Assembly (NCBI GenBank): GCA_039185015.1
Contig: JBCDAU010000002.1
Location: forward strand, 62,001 to 126,000
Origin: JBCBSZ01 sp039185015
GTDB lineage: Bacteria; Actinomycetota; Acidimicrobiia; Acidimicrobiales; Poriferisodalaceae
Length of the DNA stretch: 64,000 nt
Reading direction: 5' to 3'
Position 1 is the stretch's first letter, and each line of letters starts with the position of its first letter. A program made the translations under genes and the position numbers. Under the pieces are notes generated by a model, which saw only the letters and a program-made list of their open reading frames with translations, did no database searches and was not told the origin of the DNA. This document shows positions 17,965-26,608 of this stretch, one piece after another.

Positions 17965-19965
17965 GTGCGATCCACGCTGCCCCTGCCTCGTTGGAGCCTC
18001 GCCGTCATCATCCCGACGGCCCTCATCGTGCTCTGGATGCTCGCCTTCGTCGTCGACGGGGTCGCGCACTCGGGTCGTGTCGCGCGCAACGTCGAGCTCG
18101 GCGGCGAGGCGATCGGTGGCCTCGACGAGGACGACCTCCGCGGCCGCATCGACTCGCTGTCGGAGAGCTTCGCCCGCCGCCCCGTGGTGCTCACCACCCC
18201 CGACGGCATGCAGTTCGAGGTCACCGCCGGCGACCTGGGTCTCGGGGTCGACGCCGATGCGACGGTCGACGCCGCGCTCGATGCCGGACGGGGCAGCATC
18301 TTCACGCGGCCGTTCGGGTGGCTGGGCTCGTTCTTCTCCAACCGCAGCACCGACGTCGTGCTGGCCGCTGACCCCGGCGCGGTCGAGGCGACGGCCGCCA
18401 CGCTCACCGGCGCCGATCCGATCGAGCCGACCCTCGTCGTGCTCGACGGCGAGCTGCAGGTGCGTCCGGGCGTCCCCGGTCAGGTGATCGACCCCACGGG
18501 CCTCGCCGACGCCGTCGCCGACGCCGCGGCCGAATCACCGGGCACGATCGAGCTGGCGGCCGGCTGGGCACCGGTGCCGCCCGAGCGGGACGAGGCCGCC
18601 GTGCAGGCGGTCGCCGATGAGATCTCCGGCTCGCTCGGCGCCGGTGTCGAGGTCCGCATCACCGCACCGTCGTCGGCGGTCGACCCGACCGACGAGGAGG
18701 CGACCGACGAGGACGCCGACGCGACCGAGGACGACGCCACCGGCGACGAGGCCGACGTCGTCGCCGAGCCCGACGACGGCATCGTGTTCGTCGACGCCGA
18801 CACCGTCGTGTCCTGGATCGAGATCGAGGACGACGGCACCGAGATCAGCTGGATGATCGACGACGAGCGCGCCGTGCAGGCCCTCGAGCGCCTCGTCGTG
18901 ACCAGCGTGCCGGGCTCGGCCGAGTTCGCGTTCGAGGTCGACGAGGACGACCAGGTGCTCATCGTGTCGGCCGAGGGTGGCCGCGTGTGCTGCGCCGAGG
19001 GCGCGGGCACCGCCATCGAGGACGCGATCCGTGCGGGGAACACCCAGCCGGTCGCGCTGCCGCTGCGCAGCGCCCTCCCGGACGAGGCGCGCGAGGCCGC
19101 CGAGCAGCTCGGCATCGTCGAGCTGGTCGGCGAGTTCACGACCGAGCACGCCTGTTGCGAGAACCGGGTCACCAACATCCATCGCATCGCCGACATCGTC
19201 CGTGGCTTCGTCATCGAGCCCGGCGGCGAGCTGTCGATCAACGACTTCGTCGGACGCCGAACCCGCGAGAAGGGCTTCGTGTCGGCCGGCGTCATCCAGA
19301 ACGGCGTGTTCGAGGACGGCGTCGGCGGCGGGATCTCCCAGTTCGCGACCACGCTGTTCAACGCGGCCTTCTTCGCCGGCCTCGACTTCGGCGAGTACCA
19401 GAGCCACTCGATCTACATCTCCCGCTACCCGTATGGGCGGGAGGCGACGCTGAGCTTCCCGAACCCCGACCTCGAGGTGCGCAACACGACCGAGTTCGGC
19501 GTCCTCGTCTGGACCGAGTACACCGACACCTCGATCACGGTGAAGCTGTTCTCGACCCAGCACATCGACGTCGAGGAGACCGGCCAGGTCCGCGCGGGAG
19601 CCGGCCAGTGCACCCGGGTCTTCACCAACCGCCTGCGCACCTACCCGGACGGCAGCGAGCTCGAGGACAACGTCACGGCGCTCTACCGCCCGGCCGAGGG
19701 GCTCGACTGCAACGGCAACCCGACCGTGCCGCAGTCCACGACCTCCTCCACCGAGACCACCCTCGCCCCTGGCGAGACCGCCCCGCCGACCACCGGCACC
19801 CCCGGCACGACGGCACCGCCGACGACCGGCAACCCGGGCACCACCGCCCCGCCGACCACCGCAGCTCCCACGACGGCTCCGCCGACCACCGCCGCGACGA
19901 CCACCACGCCGCCGCCTCCGACGACGGCAACCCCGACCACCACCGCCGACACCAACGTCGGGTGA
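17965..19965 (+). CDS. VanW-like, membrane-anchored cell-wall protein
   Basis: 666 residues. One N-terminal transmembrane anchor (about 12-31), then two putative peptidoglycan-binding (PG_binding_4-like) segments containing VELGGEAIGGLDEDDLRGRI and later DDERAVQALERL. These are separated by a very acidic low-complexity stretch (about 245-272, rich in DEE/DAT). The C-terminal VanW domain contains IADIVRGFVIEPGGELSIND, FVSAGVIQNG, GGGISQFATTLFNAAFFAGL and RYPYGREAT. The tail is about 80 residues of Thr/Pro repeats. Probably acts in the cell envelope. GTG 17965 lies 9 nt after TAGGAT. The stop overlaps the phosphatase start (TGATG). Confidence 0.88.
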   Translation: MRSTLPLPRWSLAVIIPTALIVLWMLAFVVDGVAHSGRVARNVELGGEAIGGLDEDDLRGRIDSLSESFARRPVVLTTPDGMQFEVTAGDLGLGVDADATVDAALDAGRGSIFTRPFGWLGSFFSNRSTDVVLAADPGAVEATAATLTGADPIEPTLVVLDGELQVRPGVPGQVIDPTGLADAVADAAAESPGTIELAAGWAPVPPERDEAAVQAVADEISGSLGAGVEVRITAPSSAVDPTDEEATDEDADATEDDATGDEADVVAEPDDGIVFVDADTVVSWIEIEDDGTEISWMIDDERAVQALERLVVTSVPGSAEFAFEVDEDDQVLIVSAEGGRVCCAEGAGTAIEDAIRAGNTQPVALPLRSALPDEAREAAEQLGIVELVGEFTTEHACCENRVTNIHRIADIVRGFVIEPGGELSINDFVGRRTREKGFVSAGVIQNGVFEDGVGGGISQFATTLFNAAFFAGLDFGEYQSHSIYISRYPYGREATLSFPNPDLEVRNTTEFGVLVWTEYTDTSITVKLFSTQHIDVEETGQVRAGAGQCTRVFTNRLRTYPDGSELEDNVTALYRPAEGLDCNGNPTVPQSTTSSTETTLAPGETAPPTTGTPGTTAPPTTGNPGTTAPPTTAAPTTAPPTTAATTTTPPPPTTATPTTTADTNVG

Positions 19966-21530
19966 TGCGGCGGCGCACGTTCCTCGGCGCCTCCGTCGCA
20001 GCGCTCCTGGCGGCATGCACCGACGGCTCCTCGGACTCCGCACCGCCCTCCACGACGTCGGTCCCGACGTCGTCATCGGGTACGGCGCCGCCGACGACCG
20101 CCGAGACCGCGCCCGGCACGACCGCACCGACCGATGTCGGCGTCGGCTGGCGGCCCGTCGTCCCGGCCACCGCGCCATTCGCACTGGGCGTGGCGAGCGG
20201 CGAGCCGGGCGTCGACCGGGTCTCGATCTGGACCCGCCTCATCGACGACCCGCTCGGTCCGGGTCGAGCCGACGGACCGATCGAGGTCGCCTGGACGGTC
20301 GCCGCCGACCCCGAGCTCGCCGAGCTCGTCGCGTCCGGCTCGGTCACCACCGACCCGGCACGGGCCCATGCCGTCCAGGTCGACGTCGAGGGCCTCGAGG
20401 CAGGGCGGACGTGGTGGTACCGCTTCTCGACCGCCGAGGGCGAGAGCATGATCGGCCGCACCCGCACGGCCCCGACGAGCCCTGAGCGGGCGACGATCGC
20501 CATCGCGTCCTGCCAGCGGTACCAGGACGGCACGTACGTGGCTCACCGCCGGTTGGCCGAGGCCGACCTCGACCTGATCGTGTTCCTCGGCGACGTGATC
20601 TACGCCGACCGGGGCGACGGCGACGTTCGTGCCTACGACGGTCGTCGGCCCGACTCGCTCGACGGGTACCGGCGGCGCCACGCCTTCTACCGGAGCGACC
20701 CCGACCTCCAGGCCTGCCTCGCCGCCCACCCGTGGATCGTGACCCGCGACGACAACGACGTCGCGAACGGCTGGGGGCCCGACCACCCGTCCCGCGTCGT
20801 CGCCGAGCAGGCCCTCGCCGAGCACCACCCGATGCGACCTGACGCCGACGGCGACCTTCGCCGGCTCGTGTCCTGGGGTGACCTGGCCGACATCGTCCTG
20901 CTCGACTGCCGTCCGCACCGGTCGGAGCCTGCGGGCCGCGACGGCCCGCTCGGCGCCACCGTAGCCGACGACGCCCTGCGCTCCCCCGATCGCACCATGC
21001 TCGGCGCCGACCAGGAGGCCTGGTTCGCGTCGACCATGGCGACGTCCGTGGCGCGCTGGCAGCTGGTCGCCTCGCAGGTGATGGTCGGCAACCTCTCGAT
21101 CGAGGTCGGCGGGGATGCGCTCGTCAACAACGATCAGTGGGACGGCTACCCGGCGGCCCGCGAGCGCCTCGTCGAAGCGCTCGCCGCGGCGCCGTCGCCG
21201 GTCGTGCTCGCCGGCGACCTCCACAGCGGCATCGTCGACATCGTGCGCGCCGGCGACGGCGCGCCGGTCGCCACCGAGCTGGTGAGTCCATCGATCTCGT
21301 CGGCGGTCGACGACCGCATCGGCACCGCCATGGAGGCGGCGGCGCTGTTCCAACCGGATCTGCTGGACGTGCGCAGCGGCGTCAACGGCTGGGTCGAGCT
21401 CACCCTCACGGCGGACCGAGCGGAGGGGCGGATCGTCGTGATGGACGCGGCCGATCCGGTGGCGCAACCGGGGATCGCCCGAACGCTGACGATCGACCAC
21501 GGTGTCGCCGAACCGACCCTCCAGGGGTGA
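19965..21530 (+). CDS. phoD: PhoD-type phosphodiesterase/alkaline phosphatase, Tat lipoprotein
   Basis: 521 residues. The N-terminus RRRTFLGASVAALLAAC combines a twin-arginine signal with a lipobox (LAAC), followed by a Thr/Pro/Ser linker. Then comes the PhoD N-terminal beta domain (FALGVASGEPGVDRVSIWTR) and the calcineurin-like catalytic domain with IVFLGDVIYAD, SQVMVGN and VVLAGDLHSG. Odd point: the metal/catalytic motif usually DDH-(D/E)-V reads DDNDV, so the His is replaced by Asn. Translationally coupled to the VanW gene by TGATG. It may release phosphate from wall polymers outside the membrane, but the substitution makes activity uncertain. Confidence 0.85.
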   Translation: MRRRTFLGASVAALLAACTDGSSDSAPPSTTSVPTSSSGTAPPTTAETAPGTTAPTDVGVGWRPVVPATAPFALGVASGEPGVDRVSIWTRLIDDPLGPGRADGPIEVAWTVAADPELAELVASGSVTTDPARAHAVQVDVEGLEAGRTWWYRFSTAEGESMIGRTRTAPTSPERATIAIASCQRYQDGTYVAHRRLAEADLDLIVFLGDVIYADRGDGDVRAYDGRRPDSLDGYRRRHAFYRSDPDLQACLAAHPWIVTRDDNDVANGWGPDHPSRVVAEQALAEHHPMRPDADGDLRRLVSWGDLADIVLLDCRPHRSEPAGRDGPLGATVADDALRSPDRTMLGADQEAWFASTMATSVARWQLVASQVMVGNLSIEVGGDALVNNDQWDGYPAARERLVEALAAAPSPVVLAGDLHSGIVDIVRAGDGAPVATELVSPSISSAVDDRIGTAMEAAALFQPDLLDVRSGVNGWVELTLTADRAEGRIVVMDAADPVAQPGIARTLTIDHGVAEPTLQG

Positions 21531-21552
21531 CGGATCCCGACGGATCGCTGTC

Positions 21553-21558
21553 TACCCT
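21553..21558 (+). promoter_or_regulatory. -10 element of the GGR-family gene
   Basis: TACCCT followed by CGGCGCC and GTG 21566. The same TACCCT plus 7-nt layout recurs at 24029. It decides the start inside a longer open frame. Confidence 0.6.
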
Positions 21559-21565
21559 CGGCGCC

Positions 21566-22762
21566 GTGGAGGAGCTCGACACCCTCGTCATCGGAGCCGG
21601 GCCGGCCGGGTCCGCAGCGGCGATCGAGCTCGCCCGGAGCGGACGGTCGGTCGCCTTCGTCGACAAGGCGACGTTCCCGCGGGACAAGTGCTGCGGCGAC
21701 GGCCTCACGACCCTCGCCCTGCGCGAGCTGGAGCGACTGGACTTCGACCCCGCCACGGTCGACAGCTGGACGTGGGTCGGCGAGGTGCGGGTGCGCACGC
21801 CGGGCGGTCGCGTGCTCGATCTCGATCTGCCCGCCGGCCCGGGGCGCTACTCCGCCGTTGCCCGCAGAGCGGACCTCGATGCCGCGCTCGTCGACCTGGC
21901 CCGCGCTCATGGCGCCTCGCTCCGGTCGCCGGCCTCGCTCACCGGACTGACGATCGACGGCGACGGGGCGACGGCCGAACTGGGTGACCACGGCACCGTG
22001 CGCGCCCGCCACGTCGTCGCGGCCGATGGCATGTGGTCGACCTGCCGCAAGCTCCTCGGGCTCGACGAGCCCGGGTACCGGGGCGAGCTGCACGCACTCC
22101 GTCAGTACGTCCGCACGGACAACCCCGAGGCGCGCCGGCAGTGGGTCTGGTTCGAGCCCGACCTGCTCCCGGGCTACGCCTGGTCGTTCCCGGTCCCCGG
22201 CGGGGCGAACATCGGCATCGCGATCCAGCGCGGCGACCGGCTCGACGGCGGCGCGGTGAAGGTGGCGATGGCCGGACTGGCCGATCGGCCTCCGATCGCC
22301 GAGGTGATCGGCCCGGTGACCGGAGCCGATCCGGTGAAGGCCTGGCCGATTCCCGGCCGACTGGCCGAGAGCTGCTTGGCTCACGGACCGGTCCTGTTCG
22401 TCGGCGACGCGGCGCGGGCGTGCGACCCGCTGACCGGTGAGGGCATCGCCCAGGCCATCGCGACCGGCGCCATGGCCGGACGTGAGATCGTCGCCGGCGA
22501 CGATCCGCTCATCGCTGCCCGTCGGTACGCCCGGTCGGCGCATCGATGTCTCGACGCCGACGAGCGCATGGCCCGGTGGTGCGTCCGGGCGCTGGCCACC
22601 CCGCGCCGGGCCGACCTGGCCCTCGGACTGGCCGGCATCACCGGCTGGAGCCGCCGCAACGTCGCCCGCTGGATGTTCGAGGACGAGCCCCGTGGGATCG
22701 CGTTGACGCCACGCCGTTGGCACGCACAGTCGTTCCGCCGACCCGGAGCGTATGCAGACTAG
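21566..22762 (+). CDS. Geranylgeranyl reductase-family FAD oxidoreductase
   Basis: 398 residues. FAD Rossmann motif VIGAGPAGSAAAIEL at the N-terminus, the family signature FPRDKCCGDGL, ARRADLDAALVDLARAHGA, and the FAD-binding block FVGDAARACDPLTGEGI. Relatives reduce polyprenyl chains of menaquinone, lipids or chlorophyll, and the DKCCGDG form is common in actinobacterial menaquinone reductases such as MenJ. That function is plausible but not proven. GTG 21566 sits 7 nt after TACCCT; the longer open frame upstream overlaps the PhoD gene and is spurious. Confidence 0.9.
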   Translation: MEELDTLVIGAGPAGSAAAIELARSGRSVAFVDKATFPRDKCCGDGLTTLALRELERLDFDPATVDSWTWVGEVRVRTPGGRVLDLDLPAGPGRYSAVARRADLDAALVDLARAHGASLRSPASLTGLTIDGDGATAELGDHGTVRARHVVAADGMWSTCRKLLGLDEPGYRGELHALRQYVRTDNPEARRQWVWFEPDLLPGYAWSFPVPGGANIGIAIQRGDRLDGGAVKVAMAGLADRPPIAEVIGPVTGADPVKAWPIPGRLAESCLAHGPVLFVGDAARACDPLTGEGIAQAIATGAMAGREIVAGDDPLIAARRYARSAHRCLDADERMARWCVRALATPRRADLALGLAGITGWSRRNVARWMFEDEPRGIALTPRRWHAQSFRRPGAYAD

Positions 22763-22791
22763 TGCGAACGAACTAGGTGCTTGTGTTTCAT

Positions 22792-22888
22792 TGGCACCAC
22801 TGCCATGATGCAAGGGCTGGCTTCGTGCCAGCGTTGGACCCGGTAACGCACCGTTCGTTCCCCCCAGGAGCGGGTGTTACCGGGTCCA
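22792..22888. ncRNA. Array of three hairpins in a convergent intergenic region
   Basis: Between the converging GGR and LLM genes lie three consecutive stems: TGGCA/TGCCA (22792-22805, loop CCAC), GCTGGC/GCCAGC (22816-22832, loop TTCGT) and a perfect 13-bp stem TGGACCCGGTAAC/GTTACCGGGTCCA (22835-22888) closing a 28-nt loop that contains six C in a row. No T-run follows on either strand. It may be a bidirectional transcript end or a structured RNA; it does not resemble tRNA, tmRNA or SRP RNA closely. Confidence 0.35.
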
Positions 22889-22915
22889 CCTACGTTCTGG
22901 CCCCGGTCCGCTCGC

Positions 22916-23962
22916 TCAGAGGGCGTCGACCAGGCTGCGCAGCTTCGCCACCTGCTCCACCCGCTCGGTGCGCGACTGCGCCATCGGCGCGATGTTGAGC
23001 GTGGTCACCCCGGCCTCCTGGTAGGCGGCGAGGCGCTCCTTGACGAAGCCCTCCGAGCCGATCAGCGAGGTCGAGGCAAGGAACTCGTCGGGGAGCAGCC
23101 CGGCCGCCTCGTCCTTCTGACCGGAGAGGTACAGCTCCTGGATCCGCTCGGCCTCGTCGCCGTAGCCGTAGCGGCTGAACAGCGAGTTGTAGAAGTTCCG
23201 ACCCTTCGCACCCATGCCGCCGACGTACAGCGCGGCCATCGGCCGACCGAAGTCGCGCAGGCCCTCGACGCCGTCGCCGATCGCCAGCATCCCGCCCGCG
23301 ATGATGTCGAGCTCGCCGAGCTCGGGGTCGCGCTTGGCCAGGCCGGCATCGAGCACGTCGCCCCAGACGTCCTTGGCCTTCTCCGGCCAGAAGAAGATGG
23401 GCAGCCAGCCCTCGGCGACCTCAGCGGTCATCTGGACGTTCTTGTCGCCCAGGGCGGCGACGACGATCGGGATCCGCTCGCGCACCGGGTGGGTGATCAT
23501 CTTGAGCGGCTTGCCGAGACCGGTGCCCTGCCCCTCCGGAAGCGGCATCTGGTAGTGGCGGCCGTCGTGCTCGACCCGCTCGCGGCGCCAGACCTGGCGG
23601 CAGATGTCGACGATCTCGCGGGTGCGGCCCAGCGGAGCGTCGTAGGTGATCCCGTGGAAGCCCTCGATCACCTGGGGCCCGGAGGCACCAAGGCCGAGCA
23701 CGCAGCGCCCGCCCGACAGCGCGTCGATGCCGGCTGCGGTCATGGCCAGCAGCGTCGGCGTGCGGGTGTAGATCGGCAGGATGCCGGAGGCGATCTCGAC
23801 CCGCTCGGTCCGCGCGGCGAGGAAGCCCATCGTGCTGACGGCGTCGTATCCGTACGCCTCGGCGACCCAGACCCGATCGAGCCCGACCGCCTCGAGCGCG
23901 ACGACGTCCTCGATCGCCTCCTCGAACCCGCCGGCGTAGCTCATGGTCATCGCGATGCGCAT
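22916..23962 (-). CDS. LLM-class (luciferase-like) F420-dependent oxidoreductase
   Basis: 348 residues, a TIM-barrel oxidoreductase of the bacterial luciferase superfamily. Typical blocks are RIAMTMSYAGGFEEAIEDVV, LDRVWVAEAYGYDAVSTMGFLAARTERVEIASGILPIYTRTP, GGRCVLGLGASGPQVIEGFHG and PIVVAALGDKNV. In actinobacteria this class usually uses coenzyme F420 rather than FMN, but the cofactor cannot be proven from the sequence. ATG 23962 has GAAGGGG upstream. Divergent from the HIT gene; the substrate is unknown. Confidence 0.92.
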   Translation of the reverse strand: MRIAMTMSYAGGFEEAIEDVVALEAVGLDRVWVAEAYGYDAVSTMGFLAARTERVEIASGILPIYTRTPTLLAMTAAGIDALSGGRCVLGLGASGPQVIEGFHGITYDAPLGRTREIVDICRQVWRRERVEHDGRHYQMPLPEGQGTGLGKPLKMITHPVRERIPIVVAALGDKNVQMTAEVAEGWLPIFFWPEKAKDVWGDVLDAGLAKRDPELGELDIIAGGMLAIGDGVEGLRDFGRPMAALYVGGMGAKGRNFYNSLFSRYGYGDEAERIQELYLSGQKDEAAGLLPDEFLASTSLIGSEGFVKERLAAYQEAGVTTLNIAPMAQSRTERVEQVAKLRSLVDAL

Positions 23963-24028
23963 CGCAGCCCCTTCCCGTCGAAGGCCTCCAGCGTGGGCCA
24001 GCCGATCGGTGCCACGCCAGCCCGCCAC

Positions 24029-24034
24029 TACCCT
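24029..24034 (+). promoter_or_regulatory. -10 element of the HIT gene
   Basis: TACCCT, then CCCCGCC (7 nt), then GTG 24042: a leaderless layout. Confidence 0.6.
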
Positions 24035-24041
24035 CCCCGCC

Positions 24042-24500
24042 GTGCGATGCACCTTCTGCTCGATCGTGGCCGGGGACTCTCCCGCCCAGTACGTGCACGA
24101 GACGGACGGCGCCGTCGCGTTCATGGACCTGTTGCCCATGACACCGGGGCACTGCCTCATCGTCCCCAAGCGACACGTCGTCGACCTGCTCGACATCGAC
24201 GACGAGACGATCTCGGCGGTGGCGACGGCCGCTCGCGAGATGGCCCGGATCGTGAAGGAGACCCTCCGCCCGGCCGGGCTCAACCTGTTGCACAACACCG
24301 GCGCCGCGGCCGACCAGTCGCAGTTCCACTTCCATGCCCACCTGATCCCGCGCTACGGCGGCGACCGGCTCCTGCACCCGTGGGAGCGACGATTCGGCGA
24401 CCCGGTCGAGATCCGTGCGGTCGCCGAGCAGCTGCGCTCGGGTCACACCGACGAGAAGCAGGCCCACCTCGAGCAGCGCACGCTCGACAGCGGGCGCTGA
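24042..24500 (+). CDS. HIT-family nucleotide-binding protein
   Basis: 152 residues. Starts MRCTFCSIVAGDSPAQYVHE, with two cysteines (CTFC) that can bind zinc in this subfamily, continues AFMDLLPMTPGHCLIVPKRHV, and carries the histidine triad HFHAHLIPRY. HIT proteins hydrolyse dinucleoside polyphosphates or nucleoside phosphoramidates. The C-terminal 35 residues (AEQLRSGHTDEKQAHLEQRTLDSGR) look helical. Start GTG 24042 is set by the -10 hexamer 7 nt upstream. It converges on the TAP-like peptidase with a 4-nt gap. Confidence 0.94.
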   Translation: MRCTFCSIVAGDSPAQYVHETDGAVAFMDLLPMTPGHCLIVPKRHVVDLLDIDDETISAVATAAREMARIVKETLRPAGLNLLHNTGAAADQSQFHFHAHLIPRYGGDRLLHPWERRFGDPVEIRAVAEQLRSGHTDEKQAHLEQRTLDSGR

Positions 24501-24504
24501 GCCG

Positions 24505-26541
24505 TCAGCCGAGCGGCGCCGCCTCCATCGAGGCGAGACCCGGCAGGACCACCTGCTCGATGAGCGCCTCGCGGTCGGCCATCGACGACGTGAGCACGTA
24601 GACCGACACGAGGCCGTTGTCGTCCGGGCCCCGCTCGAACGCGTCGATCACGGTCGACCCCGTCGTGCCCGATCGATGCACCCAGGTGTCGCCGCCCGCC
24701 TCGACCGGTGGTTGGTCCACGAGCTGCACCTCGAGCGAGTCGGCCAGGAAGTCGATGACGAACGCGGCCAACTGCTCCTCGGCGGCGACGAGGCTGACCG
24801 CTGTCGGATCGAGGATGCCCCGCAACCGAGCCCGGTCGGTCTGCGAGCCCGCCTGTGGGGCCCAGGCCGTCGGCAGGTCAGCGGTGATCTCGACGCCGAG
24901 GATCTCGACGTCGGCGGTGACGGTCCCGAGGGCCAGATCGCCGAGGCCGTCGGGGGTGAAGTCGACCGGCGGTGCCTCGTCGATGCACCCGGCGTCGGGG
25001 CCGACCGCCGGGTCGTCGAGGAACGCGAGCGCGATCTCGAGGACGCAGGGATCGGACAGCGCCGCGTGTCCGAGCTCGGGATGCTCGATCACGACCGAAC
25101 GGGAGAGATCCTCGGCGGCGTCGACGGCATAGCGCGGTGGTGTGATCGGATCGAAGGAGCCGGCGATCAGCAGCGTCGGGACGTCGGACTCGACCGGTTC
25201 CTCGGACTGCGGGGTCGAGTCGGTCGCACCGAACCGCTCGCAGGCGGGGAACGAGGTGGCGCCGATGTTGAGCCCGTCGAGGGCCCGCACCCACAGCTCG
25301 TCGGCCTCGAGCGAGTCGAGCACGGCCGGATCGGTGACGTTGGTGTCGTCGGAGCAGGCCACCGCCTGGAACATGCCGATGCTGAGCAGGTCCCGGTTGG
25401 CCTGGTCGATGGTGAGATAGGTCTCGATCGCCTCCGTCGAGCCGGCCTCGAGATCGGCCAGCAGGTCGGGCAGGTCGGAGAACAGCACCGGGTCGTAGAG
25501 GGCACCGGTGACGGCGCCGAGCAGGACGTCACCGTCGATGGCGACGTCGGTGGAGCTCAGGGTGAGGGGGTTCTGCACGGTGACCTCGACGGGTGAGGCG
25601 TCCAGCGCCTCGACCACGGCGGCCAGCCGTTCCCCCAGGGGTGCCTCTGGTGAGCAGTCGGGATCGGCCGCGCAGGCCGCCTCGACCCGTTCGAAGGAGT
25701 CCTGGAACCCGACGACCGAGCCGGCGACCACCTCGGCCTCGGGCGGGAGCACGGAGTCGAGGATCGCGGCACGAACGGGCCCGGGATGACGCCGGAGCAG
25801 CTCCAGCCCGAGGCGCGTGCCGTAGCTGATCCCGACGAGGTTCCACTCGTCGACGTCGAGGGCGCGTCGCACCAGATCCAGGTCATCGGCGTTGGCGACG
25901 GAGTCGAAGGCGTTCACGTCGATCCCCTCGTCGACCAGTCGGTCGCCGCAGGCCTCGATGCCCTCGAGCACCCCGGCGTCCTCCTCGGCGTCGGTGCGAT
26001 CCGCTCGGGCGAAGATCGGGTCGAGGGTCTCGTAGAACTCCGGGCAGTCGAGCGCCGGTTCGGAACGACCGACGCCGCGCTGGTCGACGACGATCACGTG
26101 GCTCCGCTCGAGCAGCGGCTCGTAGAAGTCGGAGGCCCGGAAGGCGATCGCCTCGATCGCGTTCCCGCCGGGACCACCCTCGAGGTACACGACGGGGTCG
26201 TCCGTCGGCGCCGACGCGGTCGAACGCAGCACGGCGACCGCGACCCGCAGGGAGTCGCCGTCGGGGTCGTCGTGGTCGATCGGGACCTCGACGAACCCGC
26301 AGACGGCTTCGAGTGGCACGCCGTCGCAGACGCGCCCGTCCTCGATGAGCTCGGGGCCCGCCTCGACCTCGGCCTCCGTGGTCGGCGACGTCGTCTGATC
26401 GGTGCCCTCCAGCTCGGCGAGCTCCGTCGTGGTCGTCGTCGTGGGTTCCGAGGTCTCGGCGTCGTCGCCGTCGTCGGTGGTGCAGCTCGCGGCCAGGAGC
26501 GCGACGCCGACGAGGACGACCAGGACCCGGTGCGAGATCAC
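24505..26541 (-). CDS. Secreted alpha/beta-hydrolase lipoprotein, TAP-like peptidase (S33)
   Basis: 678 residues. Signal LVVLVGVALLAASCTTDDG with lipobox LAASC, then an acidic/Thr linker. The hydrolase core begins VYLEGGPGGNAIEAIA and continues VIVDQRGVGRSEPALDCPE, with the nucleophile elbow GISYGTRLGLELL (serine), an Asp in GSFDPITPPRYA and a His in HPELGHAAL. This is the tripeptidyl-aminopeptidase pattern with a TAP-like C-terminal lid. About 170 further C-terminal residues form an extra domain (DLALGTVTADVEILGVEITA) without a clear match. GTG 26541 sits 6 nt after CAGAGT; the longer frame would overlap the aminotransferase gene. Likely cleaves peptides outside the cell. Confidence 0.9.
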   Translation of the reverse strand: MISHRVLVVLVGVALLAASCTTDDGDDAETSEPTTTTTTELAELEGTDQTTSPTTEAEVEAGPELIEDGRVCDGVPLEAVCGFVEVPIDHDDPDGDSLRVAVAVLRSTASAPTDDPVVYLEGGPGGNAIEAIAFRASDFYEPLLERSHVIVVDQRGVGRSEPALDCPEFYETLDPIFARADRTDAEEDAGVLEGIEACGDRLVDEGIDVNAFDSVANADDLDLVRRALDVDEWNLVGISYGTRLGLELLRRHPGPVRAAILDSVLPPEAEVVAGSVVGFQDSFERVEAACAADPDCSPEAPLGERLAAVVEALDASPVEVTVQNPLTLSSTDVAIDGDVLLGAVTGALYDPVLFSDLPDLLADLEAGSTEAIETYLTIDQANRDLLSIGMFQAVACSDDTNVTDPAVLDSLEADELWVRALDGLNIGATSFPACERFGATDSTPQSEEPVESDVPTLLIAGSFDPITPPRYAVDAAEDLSRSVVIEHPELGHAALSDPCVLEIALAFLDDPAVGPDAGCIDEAPPVDFTPDGLGDLALGTVTADVEILGVEITADLPTAWAPQAGSQTDRARLRGILDPTAVSLVAAEEQLAAFVIDFLADSLEVQLVDQPPVEAGGDTWVHRSGTTGSTVIDAFERGPDDNGLVSVYVLTSSMADREALIEQVVLPGLASMEAAPLG

Positions 26542-26608
26542 GCCGACACTCTGACAGGCCGAACCGTCACCAGGGATCCGCCGTGGGACGGAGTCGTCGA
26601 CGACCGGC

